Assembly: GCA_963804045.1 (NCBI GenBank)
Contig: CAWDOR010000004.1
Coordinates: forward strand, 124,001-188,000
Length of the DNA stretch: 64,000 nucleotides
Direction of reading: 5' to 3'
From: Rhodoblastus sp963804045
Lineage (GTDB): Bacteria; Pseudomonadota; Alphaproteobacteria; Rhizobiales; Beijerinckiaceae
How positions within the stretch are numbered: the stretch's first letter is position 1; every line of letters starts with the position of its first letter. The position numbers and the translations under genes were made by a program. This document shows, piece by piece, positions 37,599 through 47,778 of this stretch. The notes under the pieces were generated by a model. That model saw nothing but the letters and a program-made list of their open reading frames with translations, had not been told where the DNA came from and searched no databases.

Positions 37599-38894
37599 AT
37601 GCAGGACATCGCGGCGCCGGCGGCGGCGGGCAAAAAACCCTTGCACAAGCTGCTTTATGTCCAGGTGCTGCTCGCCATCGCGCTCGGCGTGGTCGTCGGC
37701 GTCTTCTTCCCGGATTTTTCCACCACTCCGGGGGTGAAAGCGCTCGGCGACGGCTTCATCAAATTGATCAAGATGGTGATCGCGCCGATCATCTTCTGCA
37801 CGGTCTCCTCGGGCATCGCCCATATCCAGGACGCCAAGAAGGTTGGCCGGGTCGGAGTCAAGGCGCTGGTCTATTTCGAGATCGTCTCGACCTTCGCGCT
37901 CGCCATCGGCTTGGCGGTCGGCAATATCCTCCAGCCCGGCGCCGGTTTCGCCGGCAACGCCGGCAATGCGGCCGAGGTCGCCAAATATACTGGCGTCCAT
38001 CGCACCACCGTAGAATTCCTGCTCGACATCATCCCGGACGCGGTGGTCGGCGCTTTCGCCAAGGGCGATATTCTCCAGGTCCTGATGTTCTCGATCCTGA
38101 TGGGCTTCGCGCTGATGGCGATGGGCGACAAAGGCGCAGTCTTGCGCGGGCTGATCGACGAAACGACCCATGCCGTGTTCGGCGTCATCAATATCATCAT
38201 GAAAGCCGCGCCGATCGGCGCCTTTGGCGCCATGGCCTATACGGTCGGCAAATATGGCGCGACCTCGCTCGGCAGTCTGGCTTCGCTGGTTGGCGCCTTC
38301 TATCTGACTTCGGCTTTGTTCATCTCCATCGTCCTTGGCGCCATCGCCGCCGCGGCCGGGTTCAACATTTTCAAATTCCTGGCCTATATCAAGGATGAGT
38401 TGCTGATCGTGCTCGGCACCTCCTCCTCCGAAAGCGCCCTGCCGCAACTGATGGCCAAGCTGGAGCGCGCGGGCTGCTCGCGCTCGGTGGTCGGCCTGGT
38501 CGTGCCCACCGGCTATAGTTTCAATCTCGACGGCACCAATATCTACATGACCCTCGCCACCCTGTTCATCGCCCAGGCGCAAGGCATTTCACTGACGCTG
38601 GACCAGCAATTGGCCATTCTGGTGGTTGCCATGCTGACCTCCAAGGGCGCTTCGGGCATTACCGGCGCCGGCTTCATCACCCTGGCGGCGACGCTCGCCG
38701 CCGTCGATCCTCGTCTGGTGCCGGGCATGGCCATTGTCTTCTCCATCGACAAATTCATGTCCGAGAACCGCGCCTTGACCAATATTATCGGCAATGGCGT
38801 GGCGACCGTCGTGGTCGCCCGTTGGGAAGGCGAACTCGATCGCGACAAACTCCAGGCGGCGTTGGCCGGAAACCCGGCGCCCGCCGAACTCTGA
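37599..38894 (+). CDS. dctA: C4-dicarboxylate transporter DctA
   Basis: 431 residues from the ATG at 37599. It has the glutamate/dicarboxylate symporter core: VIAPIIFCTVSSGIAH, the serine-rich GTSSSESALPQLMAKLE hairpin, GYSFNLDGTNIYMTLATLFI, and TSKGASGITGAGFITLAATL, with VFSIDKFMSENRALTNIIGN near the end. It imports succinate, malate and fumarate with protons or sodium. The DctB/DctD two-component pair is not in the window. It is 88 bp after the TetR gene, with its own terminator. Confidence 0.94.
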   Translation: MQDIAAPAAAGKKPLHKLLYVQVLLAIALGVVVGVFFPDFSTTPGVKALGDGFIKLIKMVIAPIIFCTVSSGIAHIQDAKKVGRVGVKALVYFEIVSTFALAIGLAVGNILQPGAGFAGNAGNAAEVAKYTGVHRTTVEFLLDIIPDAVVGAFAKGDILQVLMFSILMGFALMAMGDKGAVLRGLIDETTHAVFGVINIIMKAAPIGAFGAMAYTVGKYGATSLGSLASLVGAFYLTSALFISIVLGAIAAAAGFNIFKFLAYIKDELLIVLGTSSSESALPQLMAKLERAGCSRSVVGLVVPTGYSFNLDGTNIYMTLATLFIAQAQGISLTLDQQLAILVVAMLTSKGASGITGAGFITLAATLAAVDPRLVPGMAIVFSIDKFMSENRALTNIIGNGVATVVVARWEGELDRDKLQAALAGNPAPAEL

Positions 38895-38920
38895 TCCCGC
38901 AGGAAACCTCGCGGAGGGCC

Positions 38921-38953
38921 AAACGCCCGTCGGCCCCCCGCCGACGGGCGTTT
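38921..38953 (+). terminator. Rho-independent terminator after dctA
   Basis: AAACGCCCGTCGG and CCGACGGGCGTTT form a perfect 13-bp stem with a 7-nt loop. The flanking A and T tracts make it work in both directions. Confidence 0.85.
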
Positions 38954-39134
38954 GCGTTCGCGCCGACCTGCCCAACCGTCGCCGCAAAACGGTCCAAACC
39001 AAGCGCCCATATAATTTCACACGCGAAAACCAACACAACCCTAGCGTGTTTTTTCAAACAATGAGAAAAAGAACGCAGCTCCTGTGATTCGCGCTTACGC
39101 CCCAAAAATAAAAGAAAAAACACCGAGAACAGTC
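38954..39134. other. AT-rich gap after dctA
   Basis: About 180 bp between the dctA terminator and a weak small open frame. It includes A-rich and T-rich stretches (39050-39125). I see no RNA gene or clear operator here. Confidence 0.3.
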
Positions 39135-39329
39135 ATGGATAAAACTCTCGAACGGGTCTTGATCGAAGCCTTTTATCGCGCGCCGGGGGCAGAGCCGAAA
39201 CCGACCGCCGTCGCCTGCGAATCGGCGGAACTGTGTAGCCGGCTTCGGCAGGCGCTTGCCGCGCGCAAAACCCGGACGGCGACCGCTTCGCGTCACGACG
39301 CTCACTTCTCCAGCTCGGAGTCCCAATAG
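39135..39329 (+). CDS. Small hypothetical ORF, 64 aa (doubtful)
   Basis: 64 residues from an ATG at 39135 (MDKTLERVLIEAFYRAPGAE) with only a weak GAG upstream. The N-terminal half has gene-like composition; the C-terminus is antisense to the last codons of the HNH gene (overlap 39302-39329). No domain is recognised. Kept because the local codon use is reasonable and nothing else fills the region. Confidence 0.33.
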   Translation: MDKTLERVLIEAFYRAPGAEPKPTAVACESAELCSRLRQALAARKTRTATASRHDAHFSSSESQ

Positions 39330-39868
39330 AGAAAGTCGTTCCAGGTCTTGTGCAATTCGCTGTTGGCTTGCGGCAGCCGGCGGGCGATGGTGTCGAGCTG
39401 ATAGGGCGTCGGCTCGAAAGGCGCGCGGCGCAGTTTCAACCCCGCCTGTTTCGGCGTCATGTCCGCCTTCTGCAAATTGTCGCGCTGGCAGCAGGTGACG
39501 ATATTGCGCCAGGTGGTCTGGCCGCCCCTCGAGCGCGGCGTCACATGGTCGAAGGTCAAATCCCGCGCCAACCCCTTTTCGCCGCAATATTGGCAGGTGA
39601 ATTCGTCGCGCAGGAAGACGTGATAGCGGGTGAAGGCGATGTTCTTGCGCTTGTGATAGCTTTTCAGCGCGACGACGGAAGGAACTTCATAGGATTGATT
39701 AGCGGAGTGCACGCGGATGTCGTCGTAATTGGCGACCGGATAGACGCGGCCCTTGAGAAGGGCGACCAGGGCGTCCTGCCAGCTCCAGATCGACAGAGGC
39801 GCCCAACTCACGGGCTGCATGTCGGCATTGAGAACGAGCGTGCGCAGATTGGCGACGGAAGCGTTCAT
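39302..39868 (-). CDS. HNH endonuclease family protein
   Basis: 188 residues from the ATG at 39868 (MNASVANLRTLVLNADMQPV). The HNH core is complete: CQYCGEKGLARDLTFDHVTP, then SRGGQTTWRNIVTCCQRDN, supplying the zinc cysteines and the His-Asn-His residues. The N-terminal extension (SWAPLSIWSWQDALVALLKG) is typical of a widespread chromosomal HNH protein. No methyltransferase lies beside it, so it is not clearly a restriction enzyme; its role is unknown. Confidence 0.9.
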   Translation of the reverse strand: MNASVANLRTLVLNADMQPVSWAPLSIWSWQDALVALLKGRVYPVANYDDIRVHSANQSYEVPSVVALKSYHKRKNIAFTRYHVFLRDEFTCQYCGEKGLARDLTFDHVTPRSRGGQTTWRNIVTCCQRDNLQKADMTPKQAGLKLRRAPFEPTPYQLDTIARRLPQANSELHKTWNDFLYWDSELEK

Positions 39869-40321
39869 TCCGCTCTCCGCATTAAGTCGGTTGCAGGGAA
39901 AAAACTTCGCTCGAAGGGCAAGAGCGCGCGAGCGGATCGCCGATTTGCGATGGCGAATTCTTGAGACGCCAAGGGCGCCGGCGGCGTTTCCGCATTCTTG
40001 GCCCCGAGGCGCGAATGCAGAAACGCGGCGGTCATCCCGCCCTCCTCGCATGAGGATGGGGGAAGGCGACGGGGTTTTCCGACAGGACGAGACGTTTTTT
40101 CGACGGGACGCCACCGGGCAGGGCTTGCGCCATGTCCTGTGTGGGCAGATCGACTTGGATCATGCGCCGCCTCCGTCTCAGAGGCCCTGGAAAGCGATTC
40201 GCCTCAGGGCCGATTCATTGACGCGGATAATGTATAGGCGCGATGACGGCTTTGTGAAGGCTCTCGCGGCGTTTTCCGGGAAAAGCGACAATTTATCGCG
40301 GAAATTTCGCTGGATTCCCGC
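39869..40321. other. Gap between HNH gene and GGDEF/EAL gene
   Basis: 453 bp. It holds one small minus-strand frame with a good ribosome-binding site (40032-40163), listed separately. The rest shows no gene, hairpin terminator or repeat that I can support. Confidence 0.4.
40032..40163 (-). CDS. Possible small protein, 43 aa
   Basis: 43 codons from the ATG at 40163 to the TGA at 40032, with GGAGG six bases before the ATG. It begins MIQVDLPTQDMAQALPGG and ends PHPHARRAG. There is no signal peptide or membrane helix, and I recognise no family. The strong ribosome-binding site is the main support. It lies 164 bp upstream of the HNH gene, on the same strand. Confidence 0.38.
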   Translation of the reverse strand: MIQVDLPTQDMAQALPGGVPSKKRLVLSENPVAFPHPHARRAG

Positions 40322-43208
40322 TCAAGCCACCGGTTCGGCCGCCGCGCCGACCAGTTTGCGCGCGTCAGAGGCGCTCAAGGGATGGCCGAAAGCGAAGCCT
40401 TGCGCATATTCGCAGCCATATTGCGACAATTCGATTACGTCGGACTCGTTTTCCGCGCCTTCGGCCAGGGCCTCCATGCCGAAGTCATGGGCGAGCGCGA
40501 TGATCGAGCGCAACAGGGCGATGCGCTCGGGACCGCCGTCCTGGCGGACGAAGCCCCGGTCGATCTTGATCATGTCGAAGGGGAATCGCTGCAGATAGGC
40601 CAGCGAGGAATAGCCCGCGCCGAAATCGTCGAGCGACAGGCCGACGCCCAGATCCTTCAGCCGGGTGAGCAATTGCGCGGTGAACTCCGGATTTTCCATC
40701 GCCAGGGCCTCGCCGATCTCCAGCCGGAAGGAGCCCGGCAGGACATGAGCGCGCCCCAGCACGTTTTTCACGTCGCCGACCAGATCGTTGCGCAGCAAAT
40801 GCCGCGACGAGACATTGAGCGTGACAAAAATCGGCGGATCGACGTCGAGCGCCTTCTGCCAGGCGGCCAGCTCGCGGGCGGCGCGTTGCAGGGCGAACAG
40901 GTTGAGATCGGAAATCAGTCCGGTCTCCTCGGCCAGCGGGAGGAAATCCGCCTGCTCGATCTTGCCGATGCGCGGATGCCGCCAGCGCAGCATCGTCTCG
41001 AACCCCGCCACGGTGCGGTCCTGGAGACGGACCACCGGCAGGAAATAGAGCTTGATCTCGTCGCGGTCGATGGCGCGGCGCAATTCGCTTTCCAGCGCCA
41101 GGCGGTTCGAGGTCTGGGCGCGCATCGACGGACGGAACACTTCGATGCTGCCGCCGCCGTCGCGTTTGGCGTGGCGCATGGCGATTTCCGCGTCCTTGAG
41201 CATGTCCTCGCGCTTGGGATGCCATTGCGGGTCGAACAGGGCGATGCCGATCGAGACGCTCAGCGCGATCTCGCGATTGGCGAAGGTCACCGGCGTCGAC
41301 AGGGCGCGACGAATGCGGTCGGCGAGATTGACAATGGCCTCGGTCTGATCCTCCGACACCAGAATAATGGCGAAGAGGTCGTTGGAAATGCGCGCCAAAG
41401 TGTCACGCGGCTGCAACAGCCGCCCCAGCCGCCGCGCCACGGTAAGGAGGATGGAATCGCCAGCGGAAACCCCGATGGTGTCGTTGATCTTTTTGAACCG
41501 GTCGATGTCGATGCAAATCACCGTCGGGCGATGGTTGGGATCGGTCTCGGCCAGCGTCAACGCCATGTCCAGCCGGTCGAAGAAAATCTCGCGATTGGGG
41601 AGCCCGGTGAGATTGTCGTGGACGCTGTCGTGCAGCAATCGCTCCAGGGCGTTCTTCTGATCGGTGACATCGGCGAGCGTGCCGACCAGCCGCACCACTT
41701 CGCCGTCCGGCCCAACCACGGGACGGGCGCGCAAGCGAAACCAGAAATAATGGCCGTCCGCCGCATGCAGGCGGAAATCCTGGGCGACGCGGCCGCGCCG
41801 CTGCTCGAGCACGGCGTCAAGGCAGGCGCGGTAGCGGTCGCGCTCCTGCGGATGCAGCACATTCATCCAGGAGGACGCGGGCCCCTCGAGTTCGCCGCGC
41901 GGCAGGCCGAGCTGGTCCTCGATCTCAGGGCTGACATAGATCTGGTCGGCGATCACGTCCCAGTCGAAAATAATGTCATTGGCGCCAGTCAGCGCCAGCG
42001 CCTTGCGTTCGACATCGGTGATCGAGCCATGGGCGACTCCCCCCGAGGCGAAGGCGCTTTGCATGATGGTGAAGCCGATCAGCATGACCAGCAGCACCAG
42101 CCCGCCGAGCAGGGCGGGCGAGGCCAGATCGTTGTTGATCGAGCCGTTGACGGTAAAACCCGCCGCCGCCACCCAGACCATCAGCAGGCAGCCAGGTGGG
42201 GATCAGCATCACCGCCCGTTCGACGCCGTGGGTGGCGAGATAGACCACCAGGATGAAGCCGACCACGGCGATGGTCGCCAGGGAAATGCGCGCCACGCCG
42301 GCGGCGACCGGCGCGTCATAGACCGCCAGCCCGGCCAAGGCGAGCAGGAAGGCGATCCACAGGCCCGCGACATGGGAGGCGCGCACATGCCAGCGGCTCA
42401 GATTCAGATAGGCGAACAGAAAGACCACCAGCGTGGCCGAGAGCACGGTTTCCGCGCCGGCGCGCCAGATGCGGTCCGCATTGGTCTCTGTGCCGAACAC
42501 TTTCGACCAGAAGCCGAAATCGATGCAGACATAGGCCAGCACCGCCCAGGCCAGCGCCGCCGCCGCAGGAAAGATCACCGCCCCCTTGACGACGAAGACA
42601 ATGGTGAGAAACAGCGCCAGCAGGCCGGAAATGCCGATGACAATGCCCTTGTAGAGCGTCAGGCTGGCGGTCTTGTCCTTGTAGGCGTCGGGCTCCCACA
42701 GATAGAGCTGCGGCAGTTTCGCCGTCTTCAGCTCGGCGACATAGGTGACGGTGGCGCCGGGATCGAGCGTCAGCCTGAACACATCGGCGTCGGCATTGTC
42801 TTCCTTTTCCGGGGCTATGCCTTGCGACGCGGTGATCTCGGCGATGCGCTCGGCGCCGAGATCGGGCCAGATCACGCCGGAGCCGACCAGACGGAAATGC
42901 GGCGCGACGATCAGCCGCTCCAGCTGCTCGTCGGTGTCATTGGTGAGCGCGAAGACGATCCAGGCGGGATGGGCCCCGGCCTCGCGGGCATGGACCTCGA
43001 TGCGGCGAACGATGCCGTCGGAGCCCGGCGCGGTGGAAACCTGGAGGCGGTCGCCCTGGTTGGAATAATTCTCGACCCAGCGGGTCAGATCGATGGCCGG
43101 GGCGTCCGGCGGCACGCGCACCGAATCCACCGCGCCCGCCGGAAGGGCGGAAGCCAGCAAGGCGACAAGCGGCAGCAGCAGGGCGAGGACAAGACGATAC
43201 GGGCGCAC
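40322..43208 (-). pseudogene. Membrane sensor with PAS, degenerate GGDEF and EAL domains, one frameshift
   Basis: About 961 residues when joined. A GTG at 43208 begins a signal peptide (VRPYRLVLALLLPLVALLAS). A periplasmic domain and about seven membrane helices follow, to LIPTWL, where one extra base at 42187-42188 breaks the frame. It resumes MVWVAAAGFTVNGSINND. Then come a PAS domain (NDIIFDWDVIADQIYVSPEI), a GGDEF domain whose signature reads SNDLF, and an EAL domain with ETML in place of EALL but DDFGAGYSS, KID and EGAE kept. Cyclic-di-GMP synthesis is therefore unlikely and hydrolysis plausible. It would act at the inner membrane on an unknown signal. Confidence 0.85.
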
Positions 43209-43395
43209 GTGACCTTGGTTGGCGTTACACGTTACTGGATGGGCGTTGCACGTTCTGGGGCGAAAGCGTGGCGGCGGAACGCCTGCGCCTCCTTCATGTC
43301 GAATGTTTGTCCCGTCCAGCCTTAAGAGCGCGGCGCCGCGCCGTCCAGTGGTCAGGCCGAGGCGCGGCGGGATTTCGCGCATTTTTCCAAGGTTT

Positions 43396-44001
43396 TTATT
43401 CGATTTCTGCGGGGGCGCGGAGAAAATCGCCGTCGAGCATGGCGAACAGCAGATGGTCCTGCCAGGCCCCGTCGATCAGCAGATAGGCGCGAGCGAAACC
43501 CTCGCGCTGAAAGCCGAGCCTCTCCAACAACCGTCGCGAACGTTCGTTTTCCGGCGCGCAGGCGGCCTCGACGCGATGCAGCCGAAGATCGAGAAAAGCG
43601 TAACGCAACAGGATTTTCACCGCCCCGGCCATATGGCCCTGCCCGGCGAAAGCCTCGCCCATCCAATAGCCCAGCGTGCCGCATTGGGCGACGCCGCGGC
43701 GGATATTGCCGAGCGTCAATCCACCGAGCAAGGCGTCGTCGCTTTCGCGAAACAGCAGAAAGGCATAGGCCTCGTCGTCCAGCCGGTCGCGATCCTGCCG
43801 GGCGAGCCGGCGACGAAAACCGGCGCGGGTGAGATCGTCGGCGGGCCAGCGCGGCTCCCAGGGCTTCAGGAAAATTCGGCTCGCGGCGCGCAGATCGCGC
43901 CAGGCCTCGAAATCTCTTGAGCGCGCGCCGCGCAAATAGAGCCCGTCGCCATGCAGGACGGGGTCGGCGGGCTTGCGGCGCGACAGCGAAAACAGATTCA
44001 T
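43396..44001 (-). CDS. GNAT-family N-acetyltransferase (RimJ-like)
   Basis: 201 residues from the ATG at 44001 (MNLFSLSRRKPADPVLHGDG). The acetyl-CoA site is GEAFAGQGHMAGAVKILLRY, with CAPENERSRRLLERLGFQRE after it, the RimJ/RimL pattern. Such enzymes acetylate protein N-termini, often of ribosomal proteins. The substrate is not certain. It lies 60 bp after the hemW stop on the same strand. Confidence 0.87.
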   Translation of the reverse strand: MNLFSLSRRKPADPVLHGDGLYLRGARSRDFEAWRDLRAASRIFLKPWEPRWPADDLTRAGFRRRLARQDRDRLDDEAYAFLLFRESDDALLGGLTLGNIRRGVAQCGTLGYWMGEAFAGQGHMAGAVKILLRYAFLDLRLHRVEAACAPENERSRRLLERLGFQREGFARAYLLIDGAWQDHLLFAMLDGDFLRAPAEIE

Positions 44002-44061
44002 GACCGGCGGAGCACAATGGTTTTGCTTTGCTAGCACAAAGCCGGCGAGAATTCGACGGCC

Positions 44062-45234
44062 CTAGGCCGCGAGATCGGCGACCACGGCGTCCAGCACGGG
44101 AAAACCTTCGGAGGTCACGCGAATTCGGCCCTGGCGAGTATATTCGACCATGCCATGGGCGATGAGATCGGAGACTCGCGAAGCCTCGAAACGCTTGCCG
44201 GTGAGCATCTGGAACCGCGCGGGATCTATGCCCTCGGTCAGGCGCAGGCCCATCAGCAGGAATTCATCGCCCTGGGCCTCGACCGACAGGTTCTCGTCCT
44301 CGACCAGACCATGCCCCTCGGTTTCGACCACCGTCAGCCACATTTCCGGATGCGCCTCGGTCGCCTGGGCCCTCCTCCCGCCACGCGCGGAAATGATTCG
44401 GCCATGGGCGCCGGGGCCGACGCCGGCATATTCGCCATAGCGCCAATAAATCAGATTGTGGCGGCTCTCGCCGCCGGGGCGGGCGTGGTTGGAGATTTCA
44501 TAGGCGGGCATGCCCGCCTGTTCGGTCAATTCCTGGGTCACGTCCCACAGGGCGCGGCCAACGTCCGGATTGGGGATTTTGAGCTTGCCGGCGTCGAACA
44601 GCCGCTCGAACATGGTGTCCGGCTCGATGGTCAGCTGATAAAGCGACAAATGCTCGGGCGCGCGCGCCAAAGCCTGCGAAAGCTCCTTGGCCCAGGCCTG
44701 CGGCGTCTGGCCGGGGCGGGCGTAGATCAGGTCGAAGGAGGCGCGCGAAAAGGTCGAGGTCGCCACATCCAGCGCCCGCATCGCCTCTTCGACGCTGTGC
44801 ATGCGGCCGAGCATCTTGAGGTCGACGTCGTTCAGCGCCTGCACGCCCAGCGAGACGCGATTGACGCCGGCGGAGCGATAACCCTGGAAGCGCCCGGCTT
44901 CGACGCTGGTCGGATTGGCCTCGAGCGTGATTTCGGCGTTGGCGTCGAGCTTCCAGTTCCTGCCCACCGCCTCGATGATCTTGGCCACAGTGTCCGGCGA
45001 CATCAGCGAAGGCGTGCCGCCGCCAAAAAAGATCGAGCGCACGATCCGCCCCGGCGTCAGCGTGGCGCGATGCTTCAATTCGGTGAGAATGGCCTGGAGA
45101 TAGCGGTCTTCTTCATAAGAGCCACGCCGCACATGGCTGTTGAAATCGCAATAGGGGCATTTGGCCAGACAGAAGGGCCAATGCACGTAAACGCCGAAGC
45201 CGGGATCTTGAACGATGGGTGCGATGGAAGCCAT
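44062..45234 (-). CDS. hemW: HemW, radical-SAM haem chaperone (coproporphyrinogen oxidase-like)
   Basis: 390 residues. The radical-SAM cluster motif is CLAKCPYCDF (C-x3-C-x2-C). FGGGTPSL, the SAM glycine motif, and GVQALNDVDLKMLGRMHSV follow, with a HemN C-terminal domain. HemW lacks the extra cysteine of true oxygen-independent coproporphyrinogen oxidases (HemN has a CxxxCxxCxC motif; here the residue is Phe), so haem insertion or trafficking is the better call. Confidence 0.9.
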   Translation of the reverse strand: MASIAPIVQDPGFGVYVHWPFCLAKCPYCDFNSHVRRGSYEEDRYLQAILTELKHRATLTPGRIVRSIFFGGGTPSLMSPDTVAKIIEAVGRNWKLDANAEITLEANPTSVEAGRFQGYRSAGVNRVSLGVQALNDVDLKMLGRMHSVEEAMRALDVATSTFSRASFDLIYARPGQTPQAWAKELSQALARAPEHLSLYQLTIEPDTMFERLFDAGKLKIPNPDVGRALWDVTQELTEQAGMPAYEISNHARPGGESRHNLIYWRYGEYAGVGPGAHGRIISARGGRRAQATEAHPEMWLTVVETEGHGLVEDENLSVEAQGDEFLLMGLRLTEGIDPARFQMLTGKRFEASRVSDLIAHGMVEYTRQGRIRVTSEGFPVLDAVVADLAA

Positions 45235-45355
45235 GAGTCCTTATGCCATGTCCCGCCGCCCCGGTCACGCGCAGGCTTTACCCAATCTTCACCTTCCTTG
45301 CGAAGGGGTTAATCGGGGCGCCCCCTCCGGCTGGCCCGAAGGGGGTGTTGAAGTC

Positions 45356-46555
45356 TCACGCCTCGGTCATCACCTTGGCGATGCTGTCGCTGACGTAGTC
45401 GATATTGTTCTCGTTCAGCGCCGCGACGCAGATGCGGCCGGAATCCAGCGCGTAAACCGCGTATTTTTCACGCAGGGCCACGGCCTGCGGCTGGGTCAGG
45501 CGCGAATAGGAGAACATGCCGTTCTGCCGGACGATATAGGAGAAATCCTTTCCGGGGAGTCGCGCCGAAAGCTTGTCCGCCAGCAATTGCCGCATTTTCT
45601 TGATGCGGACGCGCATGGCGCCCAGTTCCGCGTCCCATTGCTGGCGCAGCGCCGGGTCGGCCAGCACGGCGGCGGCGGCCGCCGCGCCATGGCCGGCGGG
45701 CGAGGAATAGGTGATGCGGGCGATACGCTTGATCTGGCTGAGCACCCGGCCGCGCTCCGGCGCGCTGGCGGTGACCACGCTGAGGGCGCCGACGCGCTCG
45801 CCATAGAGCGACAGCGACTTGGAGAAGGAGAAGGACACGAACAGCGGTCCGCCGTCGCCAGCGAACAGCCGCACCGAAAAGGCGTCGGCTTCCAGGCCCT
45901 CGGCGAAGCCCATATAGGCGGTGTCGAGGAAAGGCGTCAGGTTTTTCGCCCGCACGACGCCGGCGATCCGCCTCCATTGGTCATGGGAGAGATCGAGACC
46001 GGTGGGATTGTGGCAGCAGGCGTGCAGCAGCACGACATCGCCGGCCGGAATTTTTTCCAGCGTCGCGATCAGCCCGGCGAAATCCAATTCGCCGTCGGCG
46101 CCGTAATAGGGATAGGTCTCCACCGTGAAACCCGCGGCGGCGAACAGGGCGCGATGGTTTTCCCAGCTGGGGTCGCTGATCCACACTTTCGCGCCGGGCG
46201 AAACCACCCGCAGCAATTCGGCGCCGAGCTTGAGCGCGCCGGTGCCGCCAAGCGCCTGGACCGTCGCGACTTTGGCCAGATCGACCAAATCGGCGAAGAC
46301 CATTTGCGCCACGGCGGCGTCATAATTGGCGTAGCCGTCAATCGGCACATAGGTGTGCGGCCCGGCCTTGGCCAGCATGGCCGCCTCAGCCTGCTTCACG
46401 CAAGCCAGCAGCGGCACTTTGCCGTTCTCGTCCTGATAGACGCCTACGCCAAGATTGACGCGATGGGGCGTCTGGTCGGCGTTAAAGGCTTCGGTGAGAC
46501 CGAGAATCGGGTCGCGGGGCAATTCCTCGACCTGGGCGAACAGGGAATGGGACAT
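45356..46555 (-). CDS. Aspartate/aromatic aminotransferase (class I)
   Basis: 399 residues from the ATG at 46555 (MSHSLFAQVEELPRDPILGL). The sub-family is the AspC/TyrB type: NLGVGVYQDENGKVPLL, YVPIDGYANYDAAVAQMVF, ACCHNPTGLDL and the pyridoxal-phosphate lysine in SFSFSKSLSLYGERVG. It moves amino groups between aspartate or aromatic amino acids and 2-oxoacids. Which substrate is preferred cannot be fixed from sequence. Confidence 0.92.
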   Translation of the reverse strand: MSHSLFAQVEELPRDPILGLTEAFNADQTPHRVNLGVGVYQDENGKVPLLACVKQAEAAMLAKAGPHTYVPIDGYANYDAAVAQMVFADLVDLAKVATVQALGGTGALKLGAELLRVVSPGAKVWISDPSWENHRALFAAAGFTVETYPYYGADGELDFAGLIATLEKIPAGDVVLLHACCHNPTGLDLSHDQWRRIAGVVRAKNLTPFLDTAYMGFAEGLEADAFSVRLFAGDGGPLFVSFSFSKSLSLYGERVGALSVVTASAPERGRVLSQIKRIARITYSSPAGHGAAAAAAVLADPALRQQWDAELGAMRVRIKKMRQLLADKLSARLPGKDFSYIVRQNGMFSYSRLTQPQAVALREKYAVYALDSGRICVAALNENNIDYVSDSIAKVMTEA

Positions 46556-46700
46556 GGCTCTCTCGGATGGCGTGAGTTTGGCGCTTGTTAGCGCGAATCG
46601 GAGGCAAAAGGCCAGACGCAATTTAGCCGCGGGCGAAATGGAACCGGAAGACGCCGGCAAGGTTACCAAATTGTAATCGGCGGTTAAGGGCTTTGCCCTC

Positions 46701-46729
46701 TTTCGGCCATTGTTTATGGTCCCTATATG
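46701..46729 (+). promoter_or_regulatory. Possible rpoH promoter
   Basis: TTTCGG (46701-46706) and TATATG (46724-46729) are separated by 17 bp, within a CCCTATAT context that also resembles the -10 of RpoH-dependent promoters in this class. The -35 match is weak, so the placement is tentative. Confidence 0.3.
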
Positions 46730-46852
46730 TTCCGTTCGGAGCCCGGCTTCGGATTGGTCGAGCAGACCGGAACGGAACGGGTTTGAGACGGCCGGCTGAC
46801 GCGGCCGATGCGGAAGCGCCGCGAACGGGCTTCCGCGACTGGAGGATTTTTA

Positions 46853-47761
46853 ATGGCTGCCGCACTGCCTATCCTGGCCGGCGATTCCGGTCTGACCCGC
46901 TATATGGAGGAAATCCGGCGTTTCCCCATGCTGGCGCCGCAGGAAGAATATACCCTGGCCAAGCGCTGGCGCGAACATGCCGACACCGAGGCCGCGCATC
47001 GGCTGGTCACCTCGCATCTGCGGCTGGTCGCCAAGATCGCCATGGGCTATCGCGGCTATGGCCTGCCGATCGGCGAGGTGATTTCCGAGGGCAATATTGG
47101 CCTGATGCAGGCGGTCAAGCGTTTCGAGCCGGAAAAGGGGTTTCGTCTCGCCACTTACGCCATGTGGTGGATTCGCGCCTCGATCCAGGAATACATTCTG
47201 CGCTCCTGGAGCCTGGTCAAAATGGGCACCACGGCCAATCAGAAAAAGCTGTTCTTCAATCTGCGCAAGGCCAAGAGCCAGATTTCGGCGCTGGACGAGG
47301 GCGACCTCAAGCCGCATCAGCTCGACACCATCGCCACCAGGCTCGGCGTCAGCAAGCAGGAAGTCGTGGACATGAACCGCCGGCTCGGCGGCGACGCCTC
47401 GCTCAACGCGCCGCTGCGCGAGGAGGGCGAGGGCGAATGGCAGGACTGGCTGATCGATGACAGCGCCAGCCAGGAATCCATCCTGGTCGAGTTCGAGGAG
47501 ACCGACAATCGCCGCGCCGCCCTGGCGCAGGCGCTGACTGTGCTCAACGCCCGCGAGCGCCGGATTTTCGAAGCCCGCCGCCTGAGCGAAGACCCGATCA
47601 CCTTGGAAGACCTTTCGGCGGAATTCGGCATTTCCCGCGAACGTGTGCGCCAGATCGAGGTGCGCGCCTTTGAAAAGGTGCAGCAGGCGGTGCGCGAAGG
47701 CGTCGCCCGCGTCGAAACGCTGCCGCCGCGCCTGGCGCTGCCAGCGCAAGCGCGAGTTTGA
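46853..47761 (+). CDS. rpoH: RNA polymerase sigma-32 factor RpoH
   Basis: 302 residues from the ATG at 46853 behind GGAGGAT. Region 2 includes HLRLVAKIAMGYRGYGLP and ATYAMWWIRASIQEYIL; the RpoH box QKKLFFNLRKAK identifies heat-shock sigma factors. Region 4 has FGISRERVRQIEVRAFEK. It directs transcription of heat-shock and folding-stress genes. Many alphaproteobacteria have more than one copy; this is one. A perfect terminator follows. Confidence 0.95.
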   Translation: MAAALPILAGDSGLTRYMEEIRRFPMLAPQEEYTLAKRWREHADTEAAHRLVTSHLRLVAKIAMGYRGYGLPIGEVISEGNIGLMQAVKRFEPEKGFRLATYAMWWIRASIQEYILRSWSLVKMGTTANQKKLFFNLRKAKSQISALDEGDLKPHQLDTIATRLGVSKQEVVDMNRRLGGDASLNAPLREEGEGEWQDWLIDDSASQESILVEFEETDNRRAALAQALTVLNARERRIFEARRLSEDPITLEDLSAEFGISRERVRQIEVRAFEKVQQAVREGVARVETLPPRLALPAQARV

Positions 47762-47778
47762 CAGCCTTCGCCGGACCC

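Noticed and set aside
45310..45350. GC-rich hairpin after the aminotransferase gene
   Set aside because: The arms carry a mismatch and no T-run follows on the minus strand.
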